64,000 nucleotides of DNA from Riptortus pedestris (taxonomy: Eukaryota; Arthropoda; Insecta; Hemiptera; Alydidae). Positions 23,301-34,377 of the stretch are shown one piece after another (position 1 is the stretch's first letter; every line of letters starts with the position of its first letter). The notes under the pieces were generated by a model, which was not told where the DNA came from, made no database searches, and worked only from the letters and a program-made list of their open reading frames with translations. The translations under genes and the position numbers were made by a program. Location: positions 259,652,001-259,716,000 of the forward strand of contig CM032228.1 in the NCBI GenBank assembly GCA_019009955.1. Reading direction: 5' to 3'.

Positions 23301-25586
23301 AAGGAAGCTATTTTGCCGGGAGCTGCGGTAACAGCATTTTACGCCCTTTATTTATTGCCGGAGGAAGGTATGTTGACGGGTGTTGCGGTAACAGCATCTT
23401 ACGCCATTTATTTAGTGTCAGAGTAACGTATGTTGACGGGAGCTGCAGTAACAGCATCTTACGCCCTTTATATAGTGCCAAAGGAAGCCATTTTACGGGA
23501 GCTGCGGTAACAGCATCTTACCCCCTTTATTTAGTATCAGAGGAAGGTTTGTTGACGGGAGCTACGGTATCAGCATCTTACGCCCTTTATTTAGTGTCAA
23601 AGGAAGGTATGTTGACGGGAGCTGCGGTAACAGCATCTTACGCCCTTTATATAGTGTCAAAGGAAGCTATTTTGCCGGGAGCTGCGGTAACAGCATCTTA
23701 CGCCCTTTATATAGTGTCAAAGGAAGCTATTTTGCCGGGAGCTGCGGTAACAGCATCTTACCCCCTTTATTTAGTGCCGAAGGAAAGTATCTTGACGTGA
23801 GTTGCAGTAACTGTATCTTACACCATTTATTTAGTGCCAGAGGAAGGTATGTTGACGAAAGTTGCAGTAACTGAATCTTACGCCATTTATTTAGTGCCGG
23901 AGGAAGGTTAGTTGACGGGAGTTGCAGTAACAGCATCTTATGCCATTTATTTTGTGCCGGAGGACAGAATATTGACGGGAGCTGCAGTAACAGCATCTTA
24001 CGCCAATTATTTTGTGCCGGACGACAGAATATTGACGGGAGCTACAGTAACAGCATCTTACGCCATTTATTTATTGCCGGAGGAAGGTTAGTTGACGGGA
24101 GTTGCAGTAACAGCATCTTACGCCAATTATTTTGTGCCGGAGTAAAGTATGTTGACGGGAGCTGCAGTAACAGCATCTTACGCCTTTTAATTAGTGCCGG
24201 AGTAAAGTATGTTGACGGGAGCTGCAGTAACAGCATCTTACGCCCTTTATTTAGTGCCAGAGGAAAGAATGTTGACGGGAGCTGCAGTAACAGCATCTTA
24301 CGCCTTTTAATTAGTGCCGGAGTAAAGTATGTTGACGGGAGCTGCAGTAACAGCATCTTACGCCATTTATTTTGTGCCGGAGGACAGAATATTGACGGGA
24401 GCTGCAGTAACAGCATCTTATGCCATTTATTTAGTGCCAGAGTAAAGTATGTACGGGAGCTGCAGTAACAGCATCTTACGCAATTTATTTAGTGCCGGTG
24501 TAAAGTATGTTGACGGGAGCTACAGTAACAGCATCTTACGCCATTTATTTAGTCCCGGAGGAAGGTATGTTGAATGGATTTGCAGTAACAGCATCTTACG
24601 CCATTTATTTAGTGCCGGAGGAAAGAATGTTGACGGGAGCTGCGGTTACATCATCTTACGCCATTTATTTAGTGCCGGAGGAATGTATGATGACGGGAGC
24701 TACAGTAAAAGCATCTTACGCCATTTATTTAGTGCCGGAGGACAGAATGTGTACGGGAGCTGCAGTAACAGCATCTTACGCCATTTATTTAGTGCCAGAG
24801 TAATTTATGTTGACGGGAGCTACAGTAACAGCATCTAACGCCATTTAGTTAGTGCCGGAGGAAGGTATGTTGACGGGTTTTGCGGTAACAGCATCTTACG
24901 CCATTTATTTAGTGCCGGAGGAAGGTATGTTGACGGGAGCTACAGTAACAGCATCTTACGCCATTTATTTAGTGCCGGAGGAAGGTATGTTGAAGGGAGC
25001 TGCGGTTACAGCATCTTACGCCATTTACTTAGTGCCGGAGAAAAGAATGTTGACTGGAGTTACTGTAAAAGAAACTTACGCCATTTATTTAGTGTCAGAG
25101 GAAGGTATGTAGACAGGTGTTGTGGTATCTGCTTCTTATGCAATTTATTTAGTACCAGACGAAGGTATGTTGACGGGAGCTGCGGTAACAGCATCTTACG
25201 CCATATATTTAGTGTCAGAGGAAGGTATGTTGACGGGAGCTGCGGTAACAGCATCTTACGCCCTTTATTTAGTGTCAGAGGAAGGTATGTGGACGGGAGC
25301 TGCGGTAACAGCATCTTACGCCAGTTATTTAGTGTCAGAGGAAGGTATGTTGACGGGTGCTACGGTAACAGCATCTTACGCCCTTTATTTAGTGCCAGAG
25401 GAAAGAATGTTGACGGGAGCTGCGGTAACAGCATTTTACGCCATTTATATATTGCCGGAGGAAGATATGTTGACGGGAGCTGCGGTAACAGCATCTTACG
25501 CCATTTATATATTGCCGGAGGAAGGTATGTTGACGGGAGCTGCGGTAACAGCATCTTACGCCCTTTATTTAGTGTCAGAGGAAGGT
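20371..25586. repeat. Second 60-bp tandem satellite (about 87 copies), moderately diverged
   Basis: The unit contains GTGCCGGAGGAAGGTATGTT, GACGGGAGCTGCAGTAACAG and CATCTTACGCCATTTATTTA, period 60 bp, unrelated to the 60-bp array at 3 kb. Substitutions are frequent (GCTACG, GCTGCA, GTTGCA; CCCTTTATATAGTGTC versus CCATTTATTTAGTGCC) and single-base indels at several units change frame. The 20-residue translated unit and several antisense frames are open for up to 300 codons, but stops and indels are scattered, so I read it as satellite. Confidence 0.97.
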
Positions 25587-25919
25587 CCCCCCCCCCCACC
25601 CCCCCCCCCCCCCACCCCCCCCCCCCCCCACCCCCCCCCCCCCCCACCCCCCCCCCCCCCCACCCCCCCCCCCCCCCACCCCCCCCCCCCCCCACCCCCC
25701 CCCCCCCCCACCCCCCCCCCCCCCCACCCCCCCCCCCCCCCACCCCCCCCCCCCCCCACCCCCCCCCCCCCCCACCCCCCCCCCCCCCCACCCCCCCCCC
25801 CCCCCACCCCCCCCCCCCCCCACCCCCCCCCCCCCCCACCCCCCCCCCCCCCCACCCCACCCCACCCCCACCCCCCCCCCCCCCCACCACCCCCCCCCCC
25901 CACACCCCCCCCCCCCCCC

Positions 25920-25951
<32 letters not shown>

Positions 25952-25967
25952 ACCCCCCCCCCCCCCC

Positions 25968-25999
<32 letters not shown>

Positions 26000-26097
26000 A
26001 CCCCCCACCCCCCCCACCGCCCCCCCCCCCCCCACCCCCCCCCCCCCACCCCCCCCCCCCCCCCCCACCCCCCACCCCACCCCCCACCCCCCCCACC
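25587..26097. repeat. (C15A)n 16-bp array grading into irregular C/A runs
   Basis: From 25598 the A residues fall exactly 16 bp apart (25598, 25614, 25630, 25646, 25662, 25678, 25694 and so on to about 25854), separated by 15 C. Beyond 25855 the spacing is irregular. The minus strand is G15T repeats, suited to G-quadruplex formation. It abuts the 60-bp array directly at GAGGAAGGT. Homopolymer lengths here may be affected by sequencing error. Confidence 0.95.
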
Positions 26098-26740
26098 GGA
26101 GCTTGGTATCGCTTCTACCAGCTAGTGTATCCTTCAGCTGCTAGTTGGCAGAGATAACCTACTTCGGACTAGTAGTAGGATGCTAAGTTTTTACTGCGGG
26201 GGGAGCAGGTTCCGCCCCCGGAGCTTGGAATCGCTTCTACCAGCTGTTTATTTTATTTCCCCCTTTTTCAGATGCTAGTTGGCAGTTGATAAACCTACTG
26301 CGGACTAGTAGTTGGATGCCCATATGTTTTTTTTTTTTTTTTAACGGGGGGGGGGGGAGCAGGGGGGGGGGGGGAGCAGCGTCCGCCCCCGGAGCTTGGA
26401 ATCGCTTCTTATACCAGCTAGTGTATCCTGCAGCTTGCTAGTTGGCAGAGATAACCTACTGCGGACTAGTTGTAGTATGCCATTGTTTTTACTGCGGGGG
26501 GGAGGGGGGAGCAGCTTCTGCCCCGGGCCGGCCGGACGGAGCTGGAACCCACGGAGTTTCTACCCGGTGGAGCTAGCTTTGGGAGCTTGGGAAGGAAATC
26601 GCTTCTACCTGTTGGGGTATCCTTCAGCTGCTAGTTGGCAGAGATAACCTACTGCGGACTAGTTGTAGGATGCCATGTTTTAACTGCGGGGGGGGGGGGA
26701 GCAGCTTCCGCCCCCGGAGCTTGGAATCGCTTCTACCAGC
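26097..26740. repeat. ~120-170-bp tandem repeat (about 5 copies) with G-runs
   Basis: Units carry CCGGAGCTTGGAATCGCTTC, GTATCCTTCAGCTGCTAG, TTGGCAGAGATAACCTACTG and CGGACTAGTTGTAGGATGCC, ending in a poly(G) stretch and GGAGCAGCTTCCGCCCCCGG. Copies begin near 26097, 26217, 26390, 26540 (rearranged) and 26712. Homopolymers of T (26328-26342) and G (26345-26374) vary unit length. Confidence 0.9.
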
Positions 26741-26878
26741 TAGTGTATCCTTCAGCTGCTAGTGTATCCTTCAGCTGCTAGTGTATCCTTCAGCTGCTAG
26801 TGTATCCTTCAGCTGCTAGTGTATCCTTCAGCTGCTAGTGTATCCTTCAGCTGCTAGTGTATCCTTCAGCTGCTAGGT
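26741..26878. repeat. 19-bp tandem repeat (7 copies)
   Basis: TGCTAGTGTATCCTTCAGC repeats seven times, an expansion of a piece of the preceding ~120-bp unit. Confidence 0.95.
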
Positions 26879-27943
26879 GGCAGTTACTTCAGGAGATGGT
26901 TCCTGGTGGCGAGTAGTAGATGGAGTATTTAGCTGTTTTGCAAGATGTGGTGTTATCTATTTTTTTTTTTTTTTTTTTTTTTAAATATATCTATATTGGA
27001 TGATGTAGGAGTTCTCCAGCAATTACAAGGCACTTGTTGGTTTTCTCATTTTAACGGAATATTTATTTTACTTTAACAAAACCCGTTTTGCGTGGTTTTT
27101 GCATGATGAAAATATAAATAGTAATGAGAGCAAACTTAGACCTATCTGAATGTGAAGGAAGGGCATTTTCTTATCCTCTACTTATTCCTTTTTTATTTAA
27201 TGTTGATGTATATTGTGTTTAGATATTGTATGAATTCATTCAATCATCTTGGCTGTGTGGCCTAATTGTAGATGATGACTCATCACTGTCTAATCATCTA
27301 CAGCTATATTTTTGGTTTCAGTTGTACCTCTTTTACAAACGTCTTTATATTAATGTCACTTGTAATAGAACTATTGGCGACCTCATGCTTTCATTATCTA
27401 TTGATTGTAGATTTCTCCGATGTTAAAAAATGTTTTCATTAATATTTAACGATGAGATATTCCCATATTTTGTTTCTTTGTACGATCCTTGTGACTTCCT
27501 TCTGACTTGAATGTTATTATTTCATGAACAGATATTATTGTACACATTCTTGTTCTTCTGGACCTAATATTTTTTATATACTCTTCATTTTTTTTTACCA
27601 GGGTGGCCAATAATAAACCTTTATTCCGGTGCAAACTTTATTGAATCTGCCCTACATCTTTCGTACCGAACCAAATGATTTTATTGGTGACCCTTTTCAT
27701 AAAATGTGAAGAATATTATATACATATTTAATGCAAACACTGAGAATTAGATCTATTTCGATGGACTACTTTTATTTTCCTTACCTTTTCAGACGCGTCC
27801 CCTGAATGTCGCAGAATCATTCCAATGATTGGATGTATTTTCTTTACTAAGTATTTGGAAATCATGTATCTGTTTTGCAGAGTAGCTGTAAATTTTGTTT
27901 TTTTAATTTCCACAAGGTTTATACTTTTTTTTTTATGGTTTAG
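26879..27943. other. A/T-rich non-coding stretch, possibly intronic
   Basis: Includes a T22 run at 26960-26981. No coding frame is convincing. The 3' end (27922-27943) is a T-rich tract ending in TTTAG, which reads as a splice acceptor for the exon that follows. Confidence 0.5.
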
Positions 27944-28141
27944 GCTCTAGATCATCACATGAGATAGGAAGGAGCGGTGGAGGTGGGCGAGGAGGCTGGA
28001 AGGGAGGCGAGCAGCTCTACCTGGAGTTGGGAGGTGAAGGATCTCCGCCATCAGATCACGTCCTCTTTGACAATCAATGCTACGCCACCACACCCAGCTC
28101 TAGCAACGGAAACTCGGACCTAGAGCAGCCGGCCTCGCGAG
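27944..28141 (+). CDS. Isolated host exon (198 nt, phase 1-1), protein not recognised
   Basis: A pyrimidine-rich tract (ATACTTTTTTTTTTTATGG then TTTAG) precedes 27944, and CGAG|GTACAT gives a donor at 28141/28142. Between them one frame is open over 65 complete codons, starting with 2 nt and ending with 1 nt, so the exon is symmetric (phase 1 in, phase 1 out). The peptide has a Gly-rich start (RSGGGGRGGWKGG), then EQLYLELGGEG, then SDHVLFDNQCYATTP, SSSNGNSDLEQPASR. Codon use and base composition are balanced, unlike the repeats on both sides. The Ser/Pro/acidic character would fit a disordered segment such as a cytoplasmic tail, but I do not recognise the family. No partner exon is visible in the window. 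Confidence 0.55.
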
Positions 28142-29757
28142 GTACATACCCCCCCACACTCACAAACACCTCCTCCACACACCCCGCAACACACCCCCCC
28201 CCACACTCACAAACACCTCCTCCACACACCCCGCAACACCCCCCCCCCACACTCACAAACACCTCCTCCACACACCCCGCAACACCCCCCCCCACACTCA
28301 CAAACACCTCCTCCACACACCCACCAACCCCCCCCCCCCCCACCCACCCCCACACACCCCCACCCCCCCCACACCCCCCACACCACAACCACACCACCCC
28401 ACCCCAAACCCCCCCACACCCTCCCCCCGCACCCACCACCCCCACCCCACACCCCCACCCCACCCCACCCCCCCCCACAACACCCCCACCACACCCCCCC
28501 CCCCCCCCCCACACCCCCCCCCCCACACACCCCCCAACCCCCCCACCACCCACACCCACACACAAACACCCCCCCCACCCACCCAACCCCACACCCACCC
28601 CCCACCCCCCCCCCCCACCACACACCCCCCCACACCCCCCCCACCCCCCCCCCCACACCACCCCCCCCACTCCGCCCCCACCCCCCCCACCCCCCCCACA
28701 CCCACAAACCCCCCCCCCCCCCCCCCCCACACACCCACCCCCCCCACCCACACAACCCCAACACACCCCCCCCACACCCAACCCCCACCCCCCCCCCCAC
28801 CCACCCACCCCCACCCCCCCCCACCCCACACCCCCCCCCCCCCCCCCCCCCAACACACCCCCCCCCCCCCCCCCCCACCCCCCCCCCCCCCCCCCCCCCC
28901 CCCACCACCACCACACACCCCACCCCCCCCCACCCCAACACACCACCCCCCCCCCCCCACCCCCCCCACACACCCCCCCACACCCCCCCCCCCCCCCCCC
29001 CCCACAACCACCCCCACCCACCCCACCACCCCCCCCCCCACCCACACACACCCCCACCCACCCCCCCACACACCCCCACCCCCCCCCCCCCACACCCCCC
29101 AACACCCCCCACCCCCCCCCCAACACACCACCCCCCCCACCCCCCCCCACCCCCCCCCCCCCACACCCCCCCCCCACCCCCCACACCCCCCACCCCCCCC
29201 CCCACCCCACACCACCCACCCACACCGACCCCCCCACCCCCACCCAACCCCCCCCCCCCCCCCCCAACCACCCCCCCCCCCCCCCACACCCCACCCCCCC
29301 CACCCCCCCCACACCCCCACCCCCCCCACCCCCCCACCCCCCCACCCCACCCCCCACACCCCCACCCACACCCCCCCCCCCCCCCCCACCCCCCCCCACC
29401 CCCCCCACCCCCACACCACACCCCCCCCCCCGACCCACCCCCCCAACCACACCCCCACCCCCACACCCCCCCCCCCACCCCACCCCCACCCCCCCCCCCC
29501 CCCCACAACACCCCCCCCCACACCCCCACAAACACCCCCACACACCCCCCACCACACCCCCCCCACACACTCACAAACACCTCCTCCACACACCCACACA
29601 CCCCCCCCCACACCCCCACCCCCCCCCACACACCCCCCCACCCCAACCCCACCCACACTCCCAAACCCCCCCTCCCCACACCCCCCCCCACTCACAAACA
29701 CCTCCTCCACACACCCAGCAACACCCCCCCCCCCCACACACACACACACACTATCAA
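28142..29757. repeat. C/A-rich low-complexity block with ~47-bp minisatellite edges
   Basis: Almost pure C and A on the plus strand. At the left edge (28145-28325) ACACTCACAAACACCTCCTC recurs four times at about 47-bp spacing, with CACACACCCCGCAAC between copies; the same motif reappears at 29565-29725. The middle is irregular C-runs broken by A and CA. Poly-Pro/Thr/His frames on the plus strand and poly-Gly frames on the minus strand are composition artefacts. Homopolymer lengths are probably unreliable. Confidence 0.95.
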
Positions 29758-29761
29758 TATT

Positions 29762-31010
29762 TGTTATACTTTGCCCAGATACGGAAGGAGAATTATCGCA
29801 CGATACCTTGACTCCATCTGTTCGTTTGTCTTTAGAACTGCGATCACTTGGCATCTTTTCATTTTTGAGGAAAATATCCCACCTCGAGGCGTTAAAGATT
29901 TTTTGAATTCGCGTTCGCAAAATGTTCCCACTGTGTTTTATAACTGTAGCCTCAATCATATCTGGTCGGGGGTCGAATTCTGCAGTTTATCGATGGCTAT
30001 TTTGGTATCTATCCTGTCCCATTCCTCAACATTCCCGGCCAGCAAAAGCTTTTCCTGCTTGCCCCTGGCTATTTGCTGCTTCTCTGTTTCACCCAAATTG
30101 GTGTCTTCTAGGGGGGGGGGGCTTTCCTTAGATTTTTGTGAAGGATGTTCTTATTTCTATGATGGTGTCATTACAGGTTTGGGTGTAGCCGGTATTCGTG
30201 AGAACGGTCTAATAGAGATCCTTGTGAGGGATTTTTTGTTTTATTATGTAAGCCCCATACGTTCCTTGCCGGCTCGCATTCAACAAAATTTTCCCAGCGT
30301 TTTTTTTTTTCCCCCCCCCCCCAAAGTCTTGACCATTGTATAGAATATAAAAAATTTAACTCGTAATAGTTGGCTATTAACGTCTCACGTTCATTTGGTG
30401 TGCGATATCTTTGGAAGACCCTAGTGCTCAATTCCTATACTTCTTAGCTCTAGTGAGATCTTCATTCCACCATGATACATACCATGCCTGGATTGGATTC
30501 TCTCAAACTATGGACCTCGTACTACTATGTTGTAAGGCAGTTGGATTAGTTGACTACCAAAACATTAATACCATCTGAAGATTCTAGGTAATACGTAGTC
30601 TCTCTGGTTATGTGGCTTTTAAGGATGTCAGCAAAATTGTCGAAAACCGGAGCTTCCTTGGATTTGAGAACTTCGTTGTCATATTGAACATTAGGAAAGT
30701 TAGGACGCGGTAACTTGCCAGCGCGAGAGGTGTCTGATATCTTCTCCATTCGAGATACTTAGATATGTACGTGAACTGCCGTTCGTGGATTCAAAGGTTG
30801 GAGAGGATAAAGGGTCGTTAAACATATATATAGGATTCTCCTGATTATAAAGTCTTCTAACATTCGGCCGCGTTCATCAAGTTTCATAAATACCCAAGTC
30901 GGATAATGGAAATTAAATCCCCAGAACCAATATTATCCCGGTTAAGATGTTTAGACCAAACTAGAGTCAACAATTTCTATAATCTCCTCGCGAGGTATGG
31001 AATATCTGAA
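29762..31010 (-). pseudogene. Decayed R1-clade non-LTR retrotransposon remnant (endonuclease end to first RT block)
   Basis: Pieces in changing frames appear in the right order on the minus strand. Near 30940-30860 an ILVLGD segment then DERGRMLEDFI matches the apurinic-type endonuclease. Near 30810-30750 there is NDPLSSPTFESTNGSS. Near 30510-30450 AWYVSWWNEDLTRAKKYRN is the WWNxxL linker; then RVFQRYRTPNERETLIANYY and ENFVECEPARNVWGL. Near 30110-29965 there is EEWDRIDTKIAIDKLQN, then MIEATVIKHSGNILRTR with KIFNASRWDIFLKNEK (29959-29830), and YRAIILLPYLGKV (near 29790-29765), the first RT block. Frameshifts and stops are many. The rest of the RT is missing where the C/A block begins. Clade is inferred from motif style. 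Confidence 0.75.
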
Positions 31011-31039
31011 GTATACAGATATGACCTACAATCGCCTGC

Positions 31040-33100
31040 TCCAACGCCCGCAAAACCCCTCCCCCGCCTACACACACCCCCACACCATCATCCACCTGGC
31101 CCCGCACCCAAAGGCACATCCCCCACACTCCATAGTTCACCTCCCCCTGCACCCACAAACACCTGCACCCGCACCCACAAACAACTACACCAAACACCCT
31201 CATCCACCTCACCCACACGTTCACCCAAAACTGAAAACCCAAATCTACCTCCCCTTCCACAAACAAACACACCATCATCCACCTCCGTTCACACCCAAAA
31301 ACACTTACCACACACACCCACATCCACCTAACCCACACCTTCACCCAAACCTACAAAACCCCAATCTACCTCCCCTTGCACCAACAAACACCCAACCCAC
31401 ACACCATCATCTACCTCCGTTCATACCTACAAACGCCTCCCCCACACACCATTATCACCCTCCCCCACACCAAAAACGCCTCCCCCACACACCATCATCA
31501 CCCTCCCCTCGCACCAGAAACACCTCCCCACACACCTTCATCACCCTCTCTCGCACCAGAAACACCTCCTCACACACCATCATCCACCTCCCCTCGCACC
31601 AGAAAACACTTACTACCCACACCCTCACCCACATTACCCATACCTGCAAACACCTTCACCCAAACCTGCAAACCCCAATCTACCTCCCCGTGCACTTACA
31701 AACACCCCTTCCACACACCATCATCCACAACACCACACCTGCACCCAAAACAGATACGCCTGCGCCCACAATAGTAAGCACCTCCACACACACCACATGA
31801 ACCTCCCCTCGTGCCACAGACACCTCCCCCACACACTCCCTCCAACCTCCCCTCACACATACAAACAACACGCCACACACAATCGTCCACCTCCTCTCAC
31901 ACCCACAAACACCTACAGCCACACCCGAAAACACCTTTGCTCACATCCGCAAACACCTTAAACCACACCCGAAACAACCTTCCTCACACACTCCCATCGC
32001 ACCAGAAACACCTCCCCCATACACCATAATCCACCTTCCAACGCACCAGAAACACCTCCACCACACACCATCAACCATCTCCCCTCGTACCAGAAACACC
32101 TCTCTAACACACTCCCATCCAGCTCCTATCGCACCTGCAAACAATATACCACACACCATCGTCAACCTCCTCTCACACCCACACCCGCAAACACCTCCCG
32201 CACACATCATCCGTGTCCTCTCGCACCAGAAACACCTCCCCCACACACTCCCAACCACCTCCCATCGCCCCACAAACACCTCCCCACACACTCTCATCCA
32301 CCTCCAATCGCACCAGAAAAACCTCCCACACACACTCCCATCCACCTCCAGTCGCACCTAGAGACACCCTAACCACCACCTCCACTCACACTCGCAAACA
32401 CTTTCACCCGCACCCGCAAACACCCTTCACGCACACCTGCTAACACCTCCGCCACACACTCCCATCCACCCCCCCCTCGATGCAGAAGAAACACCTACCC
32501 CAACCACTCCCTTCCACCTCCCCTCGCATCAGACACACCTCCCCCACACGCCATCTTCCACCTCCCCTCGCATCAGACACACCTCCCCCACACGCCATCA
32601 TCCATCTCCCAGCTACAGAAACACCTCCCTCACACAGCATCATCCACCACCCGTATACACCCCACGACCTCCACCACACTCCATCATCATTAACCACCTC
32701 CCCCAACCACCTCTCTTTGGACCTACAGCAACTCCCCCACACACCCCCATCCACCTCCCCCACACACCACTATCCACCTCCCCCACACACCTCATCCACC
32801 TGCCCCACACACCCCATCCACCTCCCGTACACACCCCACGACCTCCCCCACTCTCCATCATCCACCTCCTCCACTTGCCATCATCCACCTCCTCTCGCTA
32901 CAGAAACACCTCCCTCACACAGCATCATTTATTTCCTCACACACACCATCATCCATTTCCCCTCGCACCAGAAACACCACCCCTACACTCCATCATACAC
33001 CTCCACCACAATCGATCATCCACCTCCCCTCGCACCTGCATACACCTCCCCCACACTCAATCATCCACTACCCCACACACCGTCATACACCTCCCGGATC
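31040..33100. repeat. C/A-rich degenerate minisatellite, left block
   Basis: Recurring phrases CACCTCCCCTCGCACC, AGAAACACCTCCCCCACACA and CCATCATCCACCTCCCC at roughly 35-60-bp spacing, well diverged. Open frames rich in Pro, His, Ser and Thr come from composition. The array continues across two transposon insertions to about 36590. Confidence 0.9.
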
Positions 33101-34294
33101 TTTTATAGATACCGGCAGCCAGTGATTTGAATTGCTATTAGGTGATAACTAAGGTTTAGAAATAAAATTATATGGTATTTTATAACTTAATCATTTGATA
33201 GTTTATTTACAATTTTTGAGGGAACACTACCATTTCAGCTTTTCTTAAACATTTTTCATTGAAACAATGGAACTTTTGAATTTGGTGAGAGATATTCCTG
33301 ACAAGAATAGTGGTGTCACATTCCTGCAGACAAGAGGACTTCTTCATAGCAGGAGAATATGTAGAAACGGACATCAGATGAAACTTGTAATAACCGAAAA
33401 GGAAGACAGATGGATGTGCCACTTGAGAGGTTGCAGGCAAACAATTAGACTGAGGAAAGATACTTGGTTTGAGTTTACAAAAATTTCTTTTGAAAAAATT
33501 ATATATTTCATATACAGTTGGACAAGGCAATATACTACCACGTTGTTCTGTCAAGAAGAATTTGGTATGAGCACAAATACAATTACTGATTACAAAAATC
33601 TATTGAGAGAGGTTTGTGCATACTCTATTTTAGAAAAACCTATAGTAATTGGAGGAGAGGGTCAAACAGTTGAAATAGACGAATCTCTTTTTTCAAAACG
33701 GAAATATAATGTCGGAAAACTGTATCCAGAACAGTGGGTTTTCGGCGGTATATGTAGGGAGACGAAAGTGTTTCTTACGTGCAGTGCCCGACCGCACTAA
33801 AAGCACACTATTAAAGGTTATAATGGAATCCATACGTCCCGGAAGTATAATAATTTCAGATTGTTGGAGTAGTTAATCAACCATTCCAAGTCTAGAAGGA
33901 TATAGATTTAAGCACATGACAGTGAATCATTCTAAAAATTTCAAAGACTAAGATACAGAAGCGCACACGAACACAGTGGAAGGAATGTGGGGAAGGGCGA
34001 AGAGACGCAATAAGATTGAATGTGGAACGGCAAGATCTGTGTTAGACTCATATCTATGCGAATTTATGTGGCGAGAGAGAAATAGGAACGAGTACCTATT
34101 TGAGGTTATTTTGAAGGACATATCGAAATTTATAACTTTAGAAATATGAGAAATTAAAATATTTTTTTTTTTTCATTTCCTAAATAACATTTAATACATT
34201 TCATGTTTATATCTTTTATTGGCAGGTTATAATTTGATATCATATGTTATCACCTAATAGCAATTCAAATCACTTGCTGCCGGTATCTATAAAA
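33101..34294 (+). mobile_element. Merlin-type DNA transposon (1194 bp) with 49-bp terminal inverted repeats
   Basis: The ends are inverted repeats of 49 bp with one mismatch: TTTTATAGATACCGGCAGC... (33101-33149) and its complement (34246-34294), including TTGAATTGCTATTAGGTGAT. Between them is one gene for an IS1016/ISXO2-like DDE transposase, the enzyme type of the Merlin superfamily. The element lies inside the C/A-rich minisatellite. I could not find the 8-9-bp target duplication expected of Merlin (left flank CCCGGATC, right flank ACCCCACC); decay or satellite exchange may have erased it. The element looks young: near-identical ends and few lesions. Confidence 0.88.
33267..34149 (+). pseudogene. 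Merlin (IS1016/ISXO2-like) transposase, one frameshift and two stops
   Basis: The reading frame opens at ATG 33267 and would encode about 294 residues. An N-terminal zinc-binding region (CRNGH, then CHLRGC around residues 32-56) and an HTH-like middle precede the DDE core. Motifs: VEIDES (first Asp, residue 138), IISDCW (second Asp), HMTVNHS and TNTVEGMWGRAKRR (third acidic residue, Glu). An extra base near 33777 shifts the frame after KVFLT; the other frame continues with AVPDRTKSTLLKVIM. In-frame TAA codons lie at 33874-33876 and 33949-33951, and the gene ends at TGA 34147-34149. All three catalytic acids remain, so inactivation looks recent. The role of the intact enzyme is cut-and-paste transposition in the nucleus. 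Confidence 0.9.
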
Positions 34295-34377
34295 ACCCCA
34301 CCTCCCCTCGCACCTACATACACCTCCCCCACACTCGATCATCCACCTCCCCACACACCGTCATACACCTCCCCTCG
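34295..34377. repeat. C/A-rich minisatellite, short block between two transposons
   Basis: Same phrases as the flanking blocks (CACCTCCCCTCGCACCTACA). The last 18 bp, GTCATACACCTCCCCTCG (34360-34377), recur at 36094-36111 as the target duplication of the R1-clade insertion. Confidence 0.9.

Noticed and set aside
25122..26144. 340-codon frame ending in a long poly-Pro tract
   Set aside because: Product of the 60-bp satellite running into (C15A)n; no selection for protein is visible.
28027..29811. 594-codon Pro/His/Thr frame, and poly-Gly frames opposite it
   Set aside because: Low-complexity C/A sequence. Only the first part, up to the donor at 28141, looks coding, and it is listed as an exon.
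29779..29906. Candidate second host exon: acceptor TTGCCCAG, phase 1, open for about 42 codons to a TGA, phase-compatible with the donor at 28141
   Set aside because: The same stretch on the minus strand encodes the start of an R1-clade reverse transcriptase (YRAIILLPYLGKV, KIFNASRWDIFLKNEK), so the plus-strand frame is an antisense coincidence.
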